Source: Leptodactylus fallax (lineage: Eukaryota > Chordata > Amphibia > Anura > Leptodactylidae). Taken from it: a stretch of DNA of 64,000 nt. The stretch lies in contig CAMRHE010000035.1 of NCBI GenBank assembly GCA_947044405.1, positions 8,281,501 to 8,345,500 of the forward strand, in the 5' to 3' direction. Of this stretch, positions 23,474-35,243 are shown piece by piece. A model generated the notes under the pieces. It was not told where the DNA came from, did not search any database, and saw only the letters and a list, made by a program, of their open reading frames with translations. How positions within the stretch are numbered: position 1 is the first letter of the stretch; the number at the start of each line of letters is the position of its first letter. The position numbers were made by a program, and so were the translations under genes.

Positions 23474-25003
23474 CAGTGCCTTGCAAAAGTATTCATACCC
23501 CTTGAACTTTTTCACATTTTGTCACCTTACAACCACAAACTTAAATGTATTTTATTGAGATTTTAAATGATAGACCAACACAAAGTAGAACATAATTGTG
23601 AAATCGAACAAAAATGATACAATGTTTCCAAATTTTAATCAAATAAAAATCTGAAAAGTGTAAAGTGCAAAAGTATTCAGCCCCCTATATCAATACTTTG
23701 TAGAGCCAACTTTCACTGCAATTACAGCTGCAAGTCTTTTGGGGTATGTCTCTACCAACTTTGCAGTCTAGAGACTGAGATTTTTGCCAATTCTTCTTTG
23801 CAAAATATCTCAAGCTCAGCCAGATTGGATGGAGAGAGTCAATTTTCATGTCTTGCCAATTTAGGACTGGACTTTGACTGGGCCATTCTAACACATGAAT
23901 ATTCTTTGATCTAAACCATTCCTCTGTAGCTCTGGCTGTATGTTTAAGGTCATTGTCTTGCTGGAAGGTGAATCTCCTTCCGAGTTTCAAGTCTTTTTCA
24001 GCCTCGAACAGGTTTTCTTCCATGATTGCACTGTATTTAGCTCCATCCATCTTCCCATCAACTCTGACCAGATTCTCTGTTCCTGCTGAAGAAAAGCATC
24101 CCCACAGCATGATGCTGCCACCACCATGTTTCACATTGGGGATGGTGAATTCAAGGTAATAAGCAGTGTTACTTTTCTGCCACACATAGTGCTTTGCATT
24201 TAGGTCAAAAAGTTTAACTTTGGTCATATGGCCAGTGCACCTTCTTCCACATGTTTACTGTGTCCCCTATATGGCTTGTGGCAAACTGCAAACTGCACTT
24301 CTTATGTCTTTCTTTCAACAATGGTTTTCTTCTTGCCACTCTTCCATAAAAGCCAGATTTGTGGAGTGTGCGACTTATAGTTGTCCTGTGGACAGATTCT
24401 CCCACCTGAGCTGTGGATTTCTGCAGATCCTCCAGAGTGACCATGGTCCTCTTGACTGATTCTCTGACCAGTGCTCTCCTTGCTCGATCTGTTGTAGAAT
24501 ACTTTTCCATTTTTGAGACAGTGTTCCTTGAGATGCTCAAAGCTTGGGATATGTTTTTTTATAACCTAACCCTGCTTTAATTTCTCCACAACTTTATCTC
24601 TGACCTGTCTGGTGAGTTACTTGATCTTCATGATGCTGTTTGTTCACTAGTGTACACTAACAAACCACGGAGGCCTTCACAGAACTGGTGTATTTATACT
24701 GAGATTAAATTACACACAGCTGGACTCTATAAACTAATTAAGTGACTTCTGAAGGCAACTGATTGCACTGGATTTTACTTAGGGGTATCAGAGTACAGGG
24801 GGCTGAATACTTTTGCATGTCACACTGTCCAGATTTTTATTTGATTAAAATTTTTAAAACCATGTATCATTTTCGTTCCACTTCACAATTATTTGTTACT
24901 TTCTGTTGGTCTATCACTTAAAATCTCACTTTGCTACTTTGTGGTCGTAAGGTGACAAAATGTGAAAAAGTTCAAGGGGTATGAATACTTTTGCAAGGCA
25001 CTG
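23474..25003 (-). mobile_element. Complete Tc1 element, family T6, dead transposase (1530 bp)
   Basis: Ends CAGTGCCTTGCAAAAGTATT in inverted orientation are flanked by TA at 23472-23473 and 25004-25005. Terminal inverted repeats of about 200 bp carry an outer and an inner copy of 'gcaaaagtattca' (outer ~23480 and ~24985; inner 23663-23686 and 24796-24822), the IR/DR arrangement. The arms have diverged more than those of the T2 and T3 elements, consistent with an older insertion. Confidence 0.92.
23685..24631 (-). pseudogene. Tc1 transposase, family T6, broken
   Basis: The gene can be followed from Met near 24631 through the DNA-binding half (24540-24214, with E-K-Y-S-T-T-D-R-A-R-R-A-L-V and G-F-Y-G-R-V-A-R-R-K-P-L-L). 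The catalytic half is 24227-23685 (V-K-H-G-G-G, F-Q-Q-D-N-D-L-K-H-T). A frameshift at about 24225 splits it at the first catalytic block, and in-frame stops lie near the start. After S-P-V-L-N (normally S-P-D-L-N) a deletion removes the P-I-E-x-L-W block, so the catalytic Glu is gone. It cannot encode an active enzyme. Confidence 0.88.
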
Positions 25004-25005
25004 TA

Positions 25006-25504
25006 CATTGTATGAGATATTAAAGAGGACCTTTCAAGTCCTCATGTATATGCGGTTTTACAAACCGCTAGAAAGTCAACAGCGTGCTGAATTCAGCGCA
25101 CTGTCGGCTTTCCCGTTATGTGCCCCAGGGCTGCAGCTATCGGTGGTCTTAGTTCCACCGTTCACCGTTCGAAGGGCGTTCCTGACAGTCTAGCTGGGCT
25201 GTGAGGAATGCCCTCACTGACTGTACTTGTCCATAGATATGAACTGGGGGGCGTTCCTCACAGCTCAGCGTCATCACTGGACTGTAAGGAACGTCCCCTC
25301 TGACAGTACAGGGCTATGGGCTGTCCATGTTAACACCTGTCCTATCAATCAGATCATACTGTACTTTTTCTCTTTTGCTAATGTAATACCCCTCTGAGCC
25401 TAATCAGGCCATTTAATGGTGCCATGACCCAGACATTTACCAGCTTCCCTATCCTGTCCATACCTGATATTTATAGAGTAAAGTATGCATTATAATATAT
25501 AATA
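25006..25504. other. Unclassified repeat-like sequence
   Basis: This starts 'aaagaggacctttcaagtcc', a form common at the ends of frog dispersed repeats. Internally 'gggcgttcct' recurs in both orientations (25166, 25240) with 'ggaacgtcccc' at 25287. No complete element could be delimited and no gene is seen. Confidence 0.35.
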
Positions 25505-25895
25505 TTAGTATAATATACTCCACAGTGGCTCCCATACAGTATACTGTGTGGGGGCCACTGTGGTGTATATTGTACTGTGTGGGGGCCAATGGGGAGTATA
25601 TTGTACTGTGTGGGGGTCACTGTGGTGTATATTGGACTGTGTGGGGGCCACTGTGGTGTATATTGGACTGTGTGGGGGGCCACCGTGGAGTATATTGTAC
25701 AGTGTGGGTTCCATCGTGGAGCATATTTGACTGTGTGGAGGCCACCGTGAAGCATACTGGACTGTTTGGGGGCCAATGAGGAGTATATTGTACTGTGTGG
25801 GGGCCACCGTGAAACATATTGTACTGTATGGGGGCTACTGTGGAGCAGATTGTATTGTGTGGGGTCCACCATGGAGCAGATTGTACTGTGTGGGA
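25505..25895. repeat. 31-bp minisatellite, about 12 copies
   Basis: Tandem units of the type 'tgtactgtgtgggggccact' plus 'gtggagtatat' repeat every 31 bp with scattered substitutions. Because 31 is not a multiple of 3 and the unit lacks stops in most frames, the array yields 60-156-residue frames on both strands. These are by-products of the array and not genes (for example repeats of P-H-T-V-Q-Y on the minus strand). Confidence 0.93.
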
Positions 25896-25997
25896 GCACA
25901 TCACCCCTATCACTACGACTTGTGATATTATTACAGGCCATAATAACATTGCACAGTCACTATAAAACAGATCCTGTGCAATGTAAATAGTGAACAT

Positions 25998-27364
25998 TAA
26001 TTGTTCAAAAGTATACCAAGTGCAAACTTCTACCTTTCAGTACAAAGTTGTTTGTATCATTGAAAGCCCCATTCACACGACCGTATTTTGCGTGTCCGTA
26101 ACTGCCCTCAATTGTGGATCCACACAGTATTAAGGTTAAATTGATAATAAATTAATGGATTTTGGGTTGCAGTTTGGGCACTCGGTCTCTAAAAGGTTCG
26201 CCATCACTGGGCTAGGTTAACATCTGCTTCAGAGTCTTCGCAGAAGACTTAGCCTCTAAAAGGTATCGCCTGATTTCTTCACTCTTCGCCGAAAATCAGC
26301 AAAGAGAAAAGTCTTGCACGAAGGACTATATAGTTATAGTCTATGGGGTCCGCGGATGAGCTGTACATCGTTCATGAACCTAGCCTAAGATTGCATATGA
26401 ATTTTAGGTGAAAATATATGTTTAAAAAAAATAATTTGTTTGTCACAAAGTTACAAGAAGATGGACATGGCTATCAATAACCCACTAAGGCAAATGTACT
26501 CCCTAGAACAAGAATTATATGGGGTTTAGGGGTGCTCCTACTTTTCACGGTGTGAAATACATACATTTAATAGGTTGATACTATTTTAGGCTAAGGCATC
26601 ACATAATGGACTGCAGCCAAAAGGTGCTGCAGGAAAAAACTGTTTGTTTTTTTTTTTCCCCCAGTTTTTCTCTGTGGACTTTCTGCTTCAATTATACCTA
26701 CATGGAAACCATGGTAGTAATGTCTAGTTATTTTCAGTTTTTTCTTTCTATAATGTTTTTTTCACATATGAGTAATGTTTTTGAAATAATACATAGATTA
26801 TATATTCCATAACACAGTACATTCTAATGTGTGAGATGCTTATATAATATCAAAGTGATTTTTTAATTCTCCGCTGAAAAATTGATCATGTGACATATGT
26901 CATATGACTGTGTGGTCATTTACACTTTAGTGTAGGAAGTTACGTTTCTTTCCACATCTTACACCGTAGATCATCTGTGGTAAGTGTTTGACAATAATAG
27001 AGATTTGGAATTATAATGTTTTGATGCAACATATTTATTTGTGTGCAAGAATATATATCTTTTGATTTTCAATTTATTTTTTGTTTTTCACATTTTGTGC
27101 ATGTCTAATTATTTGTTGGTGTTTAATTTAAATATTTTAATTTATTTAGTCATATGTTTGATATTTTATCGTATTATTATGTAAATGTTTAAACTGTGTT
27201 TAAGATTTATCATTTGTTGCGATTATTACTGTTTTTCTTTTGCTCGTTTCAGTGCTTGATTTAGGGTTAAAATTGTGATGTGGTATTGTAGGGTGTGGTT
27301 TTTGTTCCTTTTAGATTTTAAATTTGGTATGTGCACACACAAGGTCAAGCTATGATTAAGGAGC
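25998..27364. other. No gene; contains an M1 MITE fragment
   Basis: The stretch 26588-26716 matches one end of the M1 family ('ggctaaggca', 'tgcagccaaaaggtgctgca', 'attataccta'). The rest, especially 26700-27300, is AT-rich and featureless to me. Confidence 0.45.
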
Positions 27365-27966
27365 TTATTGCCTTTCTAGCTGACTGTTACACACAAAAGC
27401 TGTTGACCTCTTGCGCTTCCATTGCATGGACTCTTGCTTAGTCTCAGGATCATGGTAGTAGACCCATGTAACAACCAAAGAGAAAAAGTCTCCTGGGTAT
27501 CTAAGCATTCTCTACATTTTCTACATTTAGCTAAATTGCTGATGACAAGTTTTTGCTTATGTGTCAACATTTGTGGCACCCACCAAAAATTAACCTTTGA
27601 CATCATCAAACATCACAAGTGATACTGGAAACCATCCCCTGAAATGCCTAATTCATAAGCTATGACACTGACTTTGACCTGATGATCTTCCAAAATTATG
27701 GCCTCCACTTTTTGGCACATTTCCTCTGTAGATGCTTCAACAGGTTGCTCTGAACGGGAGTCATCTTCAATTGATTCCCTACCCCATTTAAACTGCTTGG
27801 CCCAAAACATTACTTTGTAGTAGGAAGATGCATCACCATATACAGCAATCATCCTTTCATGGATTTCTTTAGGCTTTTTTTCTTCCTTTGTAAGGAATTT
27901 AATCACTGAACAACACTCCAAATCCCTCAATTTCTTTGTAGACCCGTGCTGTACTGCGCTTGCCAT
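27365..27966 (-). pseudogene. Mariner (MLE) transposase, N-terminal part
   Basis: The frame 27966-27613 (M-A-S-A-V-Q-H-G-S-T-K-K) contains the mariner-type helix-turn-helix: K-P-K-E-I-H-E-R-M, Y-G-D-A-S, F-K-W-G-R-E-S-I-E-D-D-S-R and T-E-E-M. It continues in other frames with W-V-P-Q-M-L-T (27575) and Y-Y-H-D-P-E-T-K-Q-E-S-M-Q-W-K (near 27450). These match the linker and the start of the catalytic domain. The Asp expected before W-V-Y-Y-H-D-P-E is not present. The element stops at about 27365, so the catalytic core is missing. No terminal repeats were found. Confidence 0.75.
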
Positions 27967-29762
27967 CCTGTCACTTCCAGGGCTTTCATCAGACTGAACT
28001 GCTACTTTGGGGGTGTTGAATGTCTAGACATGTCTCAGCCTGCACAGACAAGATCAGCTTTCTAACACTGTCAGAACATACTGAGGTAGATAACTTATTG
28101 AACGCCTCTCATATATAGGTATGGGGGTTTAGTATGATTTTTTTATGTTGTAATTTAGGGTTTATTTATACATCTCAAAAGTGGGAAAATTGTTCTGGCT
28201 ACCAGTGGTGCAAAATGTCTGAAAACCCTTGGTAGTGAAAGGGTTAATAGGCCCAATATTTTTATTTTCATGCAGGGGTACCTAATGTATTTATTTTTTT
28301 ATTTTTACTTACTTTAATATGTATTTGAGCAATGGGGGTGATTTGAACATAACACAGAAGAATGTTACTTTGTTTTGCTATCCATGATGTTAGAGACAAT
28401 CAGGACATAGATAACTTTGTACTGTATGGTCCTGATGGTTGGAAGTTGGTTAAAGTGGCTTTGTCAGCCTCTCTTTTCTGCTTTAATGTGAAGTGTCCCA
28501 TAGTCGCTGTCTTTAGTTGTATGTTATCAAGTAATATGCTTATGTGTGCATTTATATCATATTATGCAATGCATCATTTTATATGGGGCTTAGAAATATC
28601 ATAGTTGTTGGAGTTGAAAGGGAAAAAGAAGATGTGGCATGTCAGTCCTCTAAACCCTGCCTTCAATCTGCTTATATTCTGGTTGAGTTGAATAAATTGC
28701 ATTGAATGTGAAAATAATTTTATCTAATTTGTTGCTGCCAGCAGTGTTATGAGCTTCAGTGGTATTTACATAATCTTGTAGCAGAGATGAGCAAGGAGCC
28801 CTGAATACATATTCAAGAAGGAGCTATCTCTTGTATTCAATTTATCTTAGCTTGATGTTCTCCTCAGATGTAAGTCTCCTGCTGACCTCTTTGAGATTAG
28901 CATATAGTGTGTGTTATAGCTATCTTCATAAATAACCATTTACTTGTAGCAGAGATGCAATCTAATGCCAGAGCTGATCAGATTCGTATATAATGCCTAC
29001 CTTTCAAAAAACTGAATGAAACAAAATGAAATTAAAAACAGCAGGAAAATGAGCACAACTTAACATATACATTTAATAAAGAAGGCCACTGTGAGAGTCT
29101 TTTTGTATTTGCATTGTGTTGTATTATTACATGTGTGCCATATTCATGCTGTTAATAACAATAGACAAAAGCTATTTATTGTTCTTCATTTATTGTGATA
29201 AGACAGGACATAAAATGAGCTGATATAGTTGGCTGTGGCGGGCACTGTGATTGCAAGGTTTATCATAGCTATTAATGCAATGTTCACATCAGCCTGGCAT
29301 CACTTGCTCCTGCTGAGCACACCTGAGGTAGCTACACTTCTAATAAGATGACTCTATGCATAGTTTACTAGACTCTGTTCAAGTATGCACTCTGCCATTC
29401 TGTCAGGAGTGACATAGAGGTTTCTGGCACTTGTGACTGCTATGATTGGTAGTAATATCCCTGCTGTGAAAACAAGGGAACCCTGGCAGACCCCATTATA
29501 AAGTAAGTCAGTGAGGTCCTTTGGTCACTACTCAACATCTGCTGGTCCTGGATTACATTAAAAATCCAATTTAGCTAGCTACAATGGTGATGACGTTTGC
29601 AGTGTCTATAACAGACATCCTTTCAAATGGAGGTTCCTTCCTGGGACCTCAGCTATTTACTAAATTGGACATAAAATATAGGCAGTTCTTTAGTATGGAG
29701 AAACTGAAGAGTTCTTACCGAGAGCGGTGTTAATTATCAATGGGCTCCCTCTAATAGTTATA
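27967..29762. other. No gene recognised
   Basis: The sequence is AT-rich with chance frames only, and I could not support any repeat boundary here. Confidence 0.4.
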
Positions 29763-29764
29763 TA

Positions 29765-30844
29765 CAGTCATGGCCAAAAGTTTTGAGAATGATACAAATA
29801 TTAATTTTTACAAAGTCTACTGCTTCAGTTTTTCTAATGGCAATTTGCATATACTCCAGAATGTTATAAAGAGTGATCAGCTTAACAGCAATTACTTGCA
29901 AAGTAAATATTTGCCTAGAAAATGAACTTTATCCCCCAAAACACATTTCAACATCATTGCAGCTCTGCCTTAAAAGGACCACCTAACATCGTTTCAGTGA
30001 TTGCTCCATTAACACAGGTGTGGGTGTTGATGAGGACAGGGCTGGAGATCAATCTGTCATGATTAAGTAAGAATGACACCACTGGACACTTTAAAAGGAG
30101 GCTGGTGCTTTCCATCATTGTTTCTCTTCTGTTAACCATGGTTATCTCTAAAGAAACACGTGCAGTCATCATTGCACTGCACAAAAATGGCCTAACTGGG
30201 AAGAGTATTGCAGCTAGAAAGATTGCACCTCAGTCAACAATCTATCGCATCATCAAGAACTTCAAGGAGAGAGGTTCCATTGGTGCCAAAAAGGCTCCAG
30301 GGCGCCCAAGAAAGACCAGCAAGCGGCAGGACCGTCTCTTAAAAGTGTTTCAGCTGCGGGATCGGGCTACCAGCAGTGCAGAGCTTGCTGAGGAATGGCA
30401 GCAGGCAGGTGTGAGTGCATCTGCATGCACTGTGAGGTGGAGACTCTTGGAGCAAGGCCTGGTCTCAAGGAGGGCAGCAAAGAAGCCACTTCTCTCATCA
30501 AGAGACGGGTGGACAAACAAAAACCAACAAATTCAGACAAAATTAAAGCATTGATTCTGCAAGAATGGACTGCTATCAGTCAGGATTTGGTCCAGAAGTT
30601 GATTGAGAGCATGCCAGGGAGAATTGCAGAGGTCCTGAAGAAGAAGGGTCAACACTGCAAATATTGACTTGCTGCATTAACTCATTCTAACTGTCAATAT
30701 AAGCTTCTGTTACTCATAATATAAATGCAATTATATTTCTGTATGTGATAAAAACATCTCACAAGCACACATAAAAACCAGAGGGCAGCAGATCATGTGA
30801 AAATATAATATTTGTGTCATTCTCAAAACTTTTGGCCATGACTG
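29765..30844 (+). mobile_element. Tc1 element, family T7, internally deleted (1080 bp)
   Basis: The ends CAGTCATGGCCAAAAGTTTT and the inverse are flanked by TA at 29763-29764 and 30845-30846. Terminal repeats are about 30 bp. The internal gene has lost its catalytic core, so this copy can move only if a related transposase acts on it. Confidence 0.9.
30138..30667 (+). pseudogene. Tc1 transposase lacking its catalytic core, family T7
   Basis: From the Met at 30138 (M-V-I-S-K-E-T-R-A-V-I) the frame holds the paired-like DNA-binding domain with S-T-I-Y-R-I-I-K-N-F-K-E-R-G and A-P-G-R-P-R-K. It reads as far as A-A-K-K-P-L-L-S near 30498. About 500 bp expected here, with all three catalytic residues, are missing. 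The C-terminal tail then follows in another frame (L-I-L-Q-E-W-T-A-I to K-G-Q-H-C-K-Y, ending 30667). Because the DNA-binding half is open and near full length, a binding-only protein is conceivable, but that is speculation. Confidence 0.85.
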
Positions 30845-30846
30845 TA

Positions 30847-31570
30847 GTAAATGAGTTTGAATGAAGACACACGTCCATCAAGTCCAACCTATAACCCTAC
30901 AGTGTTGATCCAGAGGAAGGTAAAAAAAATCCATGAGACTGATGCAAAATGCCCCATGTCAGAGGAAAAAAATTCTTTCCTGACCCAAAATCTGACAGTC
31001 AGTATAAAACCCTATATTGACTTGTCTTTACCAAAAATCTAAAACCCATATCCCATAATATTTTTCTGTTCAAGAAAGACATCCAGGCATTTTTGAACCA
31101 TCACCCCATCCTGTGGCAGTGAGTTCCATAGTCTCACTTCTCTTATAGTAAAAAATCTCTGTATATGTTACTGGTGAAGTATTCTCTCCCATAGACATAG
31201 AGGATGTAAAGCAAAAAGATCATTCGAAAGGTCTTTGTGCTATATCTTCATGTATTTGTACATTGTTATTAGGTCTCCCTGTAGACATCTTCTTTTTCTA
31301 ATATGAATAACCCCAAATTTGTGAATCTGTTTTTGTACTCCAATCCACCCACTTCCCTAATTATCTTAGTCTCCCTACTCTGCACTCTCTAGTTCAATTA
31401 TTTAATTAATCCTTCTTCTCCACTGGGGCTCAAAATTGTTCAAAATAGTCTAAGTGTGGCTGCACCAGTGATTTGTATAGAGGCATAACTATGTTCTTGT
31501 TATTAGCATCTATGCCACTTTTGATGTATTTTCTTTGCCTTGGCAGTAGCTGCCTGGCACTGGTCACTAA
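30847..31570. repeat. Unclassified dispersed repeat (CR1-associated?)
   Basis: The sequence starting 'catcaagtccaacctataac' is of a kind I recognise as dispersed in frog genomes, but I cannot classify it. It runs directly into a CR1 endonuclease fragment on the minus strand and could be an untranslated or low-conservation part of the same LINE. Confidence 0.4.
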
Positions 31571-31578
31571 ATGTAAAC

Positions 31579-31800
31579 TTACTGTCCACTAAGATCAGGT
31601 TTGTTTGTCAAAATAAGGTTTAAAAGTGCCTCGCATCTTGTTGGGTCCTCCACTAGTTGTGATAGGTAATGGTCTTTTATTACTGACAAAAACCTGTTCC
31701 CCTTGTTGGACTTGTAGGCTTCTGCCTCACAGTTTACATCTGGGTAGTTGAAATCCTCCATAATAATGTCTTCATTATGTTTTGTGGCCTCATCTGTTTG
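31579..31800 (-). pseudogene. CR1 LINE endonuclease fragment
   Basis: A short minus-strand frame reads E-D-F-N-Y-P-D-V, then N-R-F-L-S-V-I-K-D, L-V-E-D-P-T-R, and ends L-N-L-I-L-T-N. This is the apurinic-type endonuclease pattern (G-D-F-N-x-P ... E-P-T-R ... L-D-L-V-L-T-N) of CR1 ORF2, with the usual Gly of the G-D-F-N motif changed to Glu. Only about 60 residues remain. Confidence 0.7.
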
Positions 31801-34800
31801 TCTTATTAGTACATTAAAGGAGTTATCCAGCTTCTAAAAATTATCTGCAAATACATCCACCACAGTGTTAAATACTCACTGTTCACTTGTGCGGCATTTT
31901 CTTGGCTTTATTTTACTTGCTGCTCCTTGTATACTGTTATTTATGTGCAGTGAATCTATGGACAAACTACATTTCCCATGATTCATCTTCCTGCTCTCAC
32001 TCTCTGTGTACTCCCCTCTTCTCAACTATATTTCATATAAGCAACCCCTCCCTTTATATTTAGAGCCCAGTCATAACTGTTCAGCAGGAATAGCATTAAT
32101 GGAACACTGCAGGCAAAACTAATATACAGTGATATACAGTGGCATGTTTAGTGTAGTTCATGAGGCGACAGTGCATGTCTCAGGTTATCAGGGCGTATTC
32201 AGATGAAATGCAATCCTGAGGAAATGTACTACTTTTGTCCGGTTCACAGACAGGTCTCACCCATTGTATTGTGCTTCCTGAATTTTCCCCAGACTGCACG
32301 TGATAAAATAAAGTATATTATTTTTTAATGTAGCACTGAACAGAAATCTATATATGCAGTTATGGAACACCAAAGAAATGCATGGTGCTCTGCACTAAGT
32401 ATAACATGGTGTTTTCGTTTTTGCCAAGGGTGTTCACCTAACATTTTGACACAGAAAGTAGGGTTGTAGTGTGTGTGGAAGGAGGGGGGTGGAACAGGGG
32501 GGGAGTGCCAAGAAACCAGTATGCTTGGGCCAGGGTATTTAGATATAGGGCTAGAGCAACAAATTGAATTTTTGCTCTTATCTGATACATTGGAAGAGCA
32601 CTAATGTGAGCTATAGGATGAAAGTTAAAGAGTTTCCGTTGCTTGTTTTAATTGAAAATAAAAGATCTGAAGATTTTGGCCATGTTTCATGTGAAATCCA
32701 ATAGCATCTCATCTGGTTTTCTAATAAGAAAATCTCTGGTAGGTCTTTGTGCAAGCTTAGAAATCAATAGTGTTATCATTGTTCCTTCAAGTGATGTGAA
32801 CAGCATCGTATGTTTAGACTATTGAAAATTTGTGCCCATTTTTCTGGGTACATTTTCAATCAGAAAACCTTGGCAACACAATGGAACCCTTTGAATACTT
32901 ATTATCAAAAATAAGTTACATTTGGATTTGCAAAATGGATTATGTGACTGCGAGTAAGTCAATAAATGGGTTAATGATTCACATACTGGAGAGTAAAAAA
33001 ACACCTTTCGAAATACTCTTTAGTACTAAGATAATTCATTGTTTTATTCAGTCCAGACAGATTCACTTATTCCACCCAAATCAAATCGAAAATAAGAAGT
33101 TGTTCTTGTGATGTGCAGACCTCAGAAGGACTGGAGTTCACAATTCAAATTGAAATGTTAATGTGGATTCAGGTTGAACAGATCCTTAGGGCTCATGCAT
33201 ACAGCCATACTACAGGTCTGTTTTATAAAAGGTCCTGATAGGGCTGCCATAAAGGTACAGATGTAGCCGAAGCACTCTACACTATTAATGTACTGTGCTG
33301 TTCTCACACTATTTGAACAGTGTTTGCTACATTAGTAGCAAAGACCAAAGTGGCATGCTACATTGAGAACATCGTGTATCAACAGTGATGTTAACATGTG
33401 CTACAGTTGTACATAATGGCTCTATTGTGCCTCCATATGTCTGTGATATAATTCTGTGGCATACAGAGGTTTTTTTTCTACTGAAATCCGGCATAGAGGC
33501 AGTGCACTGAGGCTGTGCTGCCCCATTCTAAAGGGGCCATACAGGTTCAGTGTATTTTCATACACAGTTTATCGCAGTTTACATGAGCCTTACAAATGAT
33601 TTTCTATTTAAAATCAACAACACCTTAAACTGTTACAATGGTATTGATCTGTTTATAATAATATCTCTTTATTCCTTATTCCTATATCGACTAATGTCTG
33701 CTATACTTCCCACTGGAGTTGCCTTCCTGCCCTGTAGTAGACATACAGTACATATTTGCCTTTTTACATAGCAGCTTCTGTTCCTTTATATAATTTATAT
33801 ATAATTTTTCCATTATGTGTATTACCTTTAAATATAGGAGGCAGTTTAAATCCTTAGCCTTTTGCAGACCTTTATGAGATCTCCCTGTATTTTGTTGGAT
33901 CTCTCACTAATCGATACCTCACTTGTTATTAATAGTCACCATCTTTCTACACATTTTTAGTTTTTTTATTCAGATAATAAATTCCTGTGAAGGAAAATCA
34001 AAAAGGGCTACTTTCAGGAATTGTTTAATCATCATGCTCTGATGTAATGGAGAGAAAGGCATGTTCACACAGGAAAGCAAATTATGCAGTCATTGTTGTA
34101 TTTCAGCAATTATTAGAAATGATATGCAATACTTAAAGGAACTGAGGAAGACATCTTGAGAAGACCTACTATTCCCAAGATTTTACAATATAACACAGAA
34201 GCTTAGCAATTTCTGTGCAGGTCCCCTCTTGGATTAGATTTACATTCTGGCAGCCATTCCAATGCTGTTTATAAGAATTTTAAAAAATCCTGCGAGAGTT
34301 GCTATGCTTCATCCTTGATAGAGATGTTTCTTAGATGTTAAACTTGCCATACACAATAGACAGCTGTTAGCCAAATGCCCAGATGTAAGCTATTCTTCCT
34401 AACACCAAATACATATTGGCTGAGAATGCATGTGTTCTGTGTGCCACACATATCTGAAGGTGGCTTACCTACCATGAGAAAAAAGCATCATACATTTTTA
34501 AATCGAACAGCCCATTTCTTATCTCTTCTGACATCTGGGAAAGTGAAGACACTCACATTCACATTAGATTCACATTAATATAATGTGCATGGTTGCCTCT
34601 AGTATTGTACAGTATATTTTTAACCTAAACAGATTACATGAAAGACAGATCAATGGCAACAGTAGTGGGATGCCCAGTGACCTCATAAAAAAAGGGTAAT
34701 GTTAACTGCCATCAAAAATTACTGGGAATTTGGTAACCCCTAAGCAAAATCAATGCAGAGGTTTCCAGAGCTCTTGTTAATTTCAAGGGAGAACTTTATG

Positions 34801-34892
34801 GGATAGGATGAAGAGCAGAATAAGTAATTATTGGGCTCAATTGATTAGATAATTGAGCTCAACTTTTGCATGACCAATATCAACAAGTGAGT
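31801..34892. other. No gene recognised
   Basis: A segment starting 'aaaggagttatccagcttct' (31815) looks like the end of a dispersed repeat that I cannot delimit. The remainder is AT-rich with chance frames. Confidence 0.4.
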
Positions 34893-35243
34893 TTAACGAT
34901 GTTGTCCAGAATCTGAACATTTTTTATACCGATGGCCTATCCACAGAATACGTTATCAGTATCAAATTAGTTGAGGTCCGACACTCAAACCCCAAGGTGA
35001 TCAGCTGATGCAGCCTCCTCGAAGCCATATACCAAGTATATGGCCGGAAGCAGTCCCACTCCTATTCAAGTGAATGGGAGTAGAGCTGCAGTTCTAGGTG
35101 TCACCGCTACACTGTACAGACCAGAAGCTTCCTATAGTGTACAGAGCTCCATACACTGTAGCGGTGGTTCCAGGAACTGCAGCCCCAACCTTTGGATAGG
35201 TCACCAGTATCAAAAATGTTCAGATCTTGGACAACCCCTTTAA
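34893..35243. mobile_element. MITE with long terminal inverted repeats
   Basis: The left end reads 'gttgtccagaatctgaacat' and 'tgg/cctatcc'. The right end holds the complement of 'gttgtccaagatctgaacat' and 'ggtgacctatcc'. The arms match over about 50 bp, with the right boundary at CCCCTTTAA. Inside is a palindrome-like core around 'acactgta' (35108-35160). It is non-coding. Confidence 0.65.

Noticed and set aside
25471..25997. Minus- and plus-strand frames of 74-156 codons with repeated P-H-T-V-Q-Y or C-V-G-A-type motifs
   Set aside because: They are products of the 31-bp minisatellite, open in several frames on both strands; not genes.
27967..29762. Search for host exons in the larger anonymous gaps (also 31.8-34.9, 55.95-59.1 and 62.6-63.8 kb)
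   Set aside because: Only chance-length frames, no conserved motif, and no convincing splice-linked coding segments.
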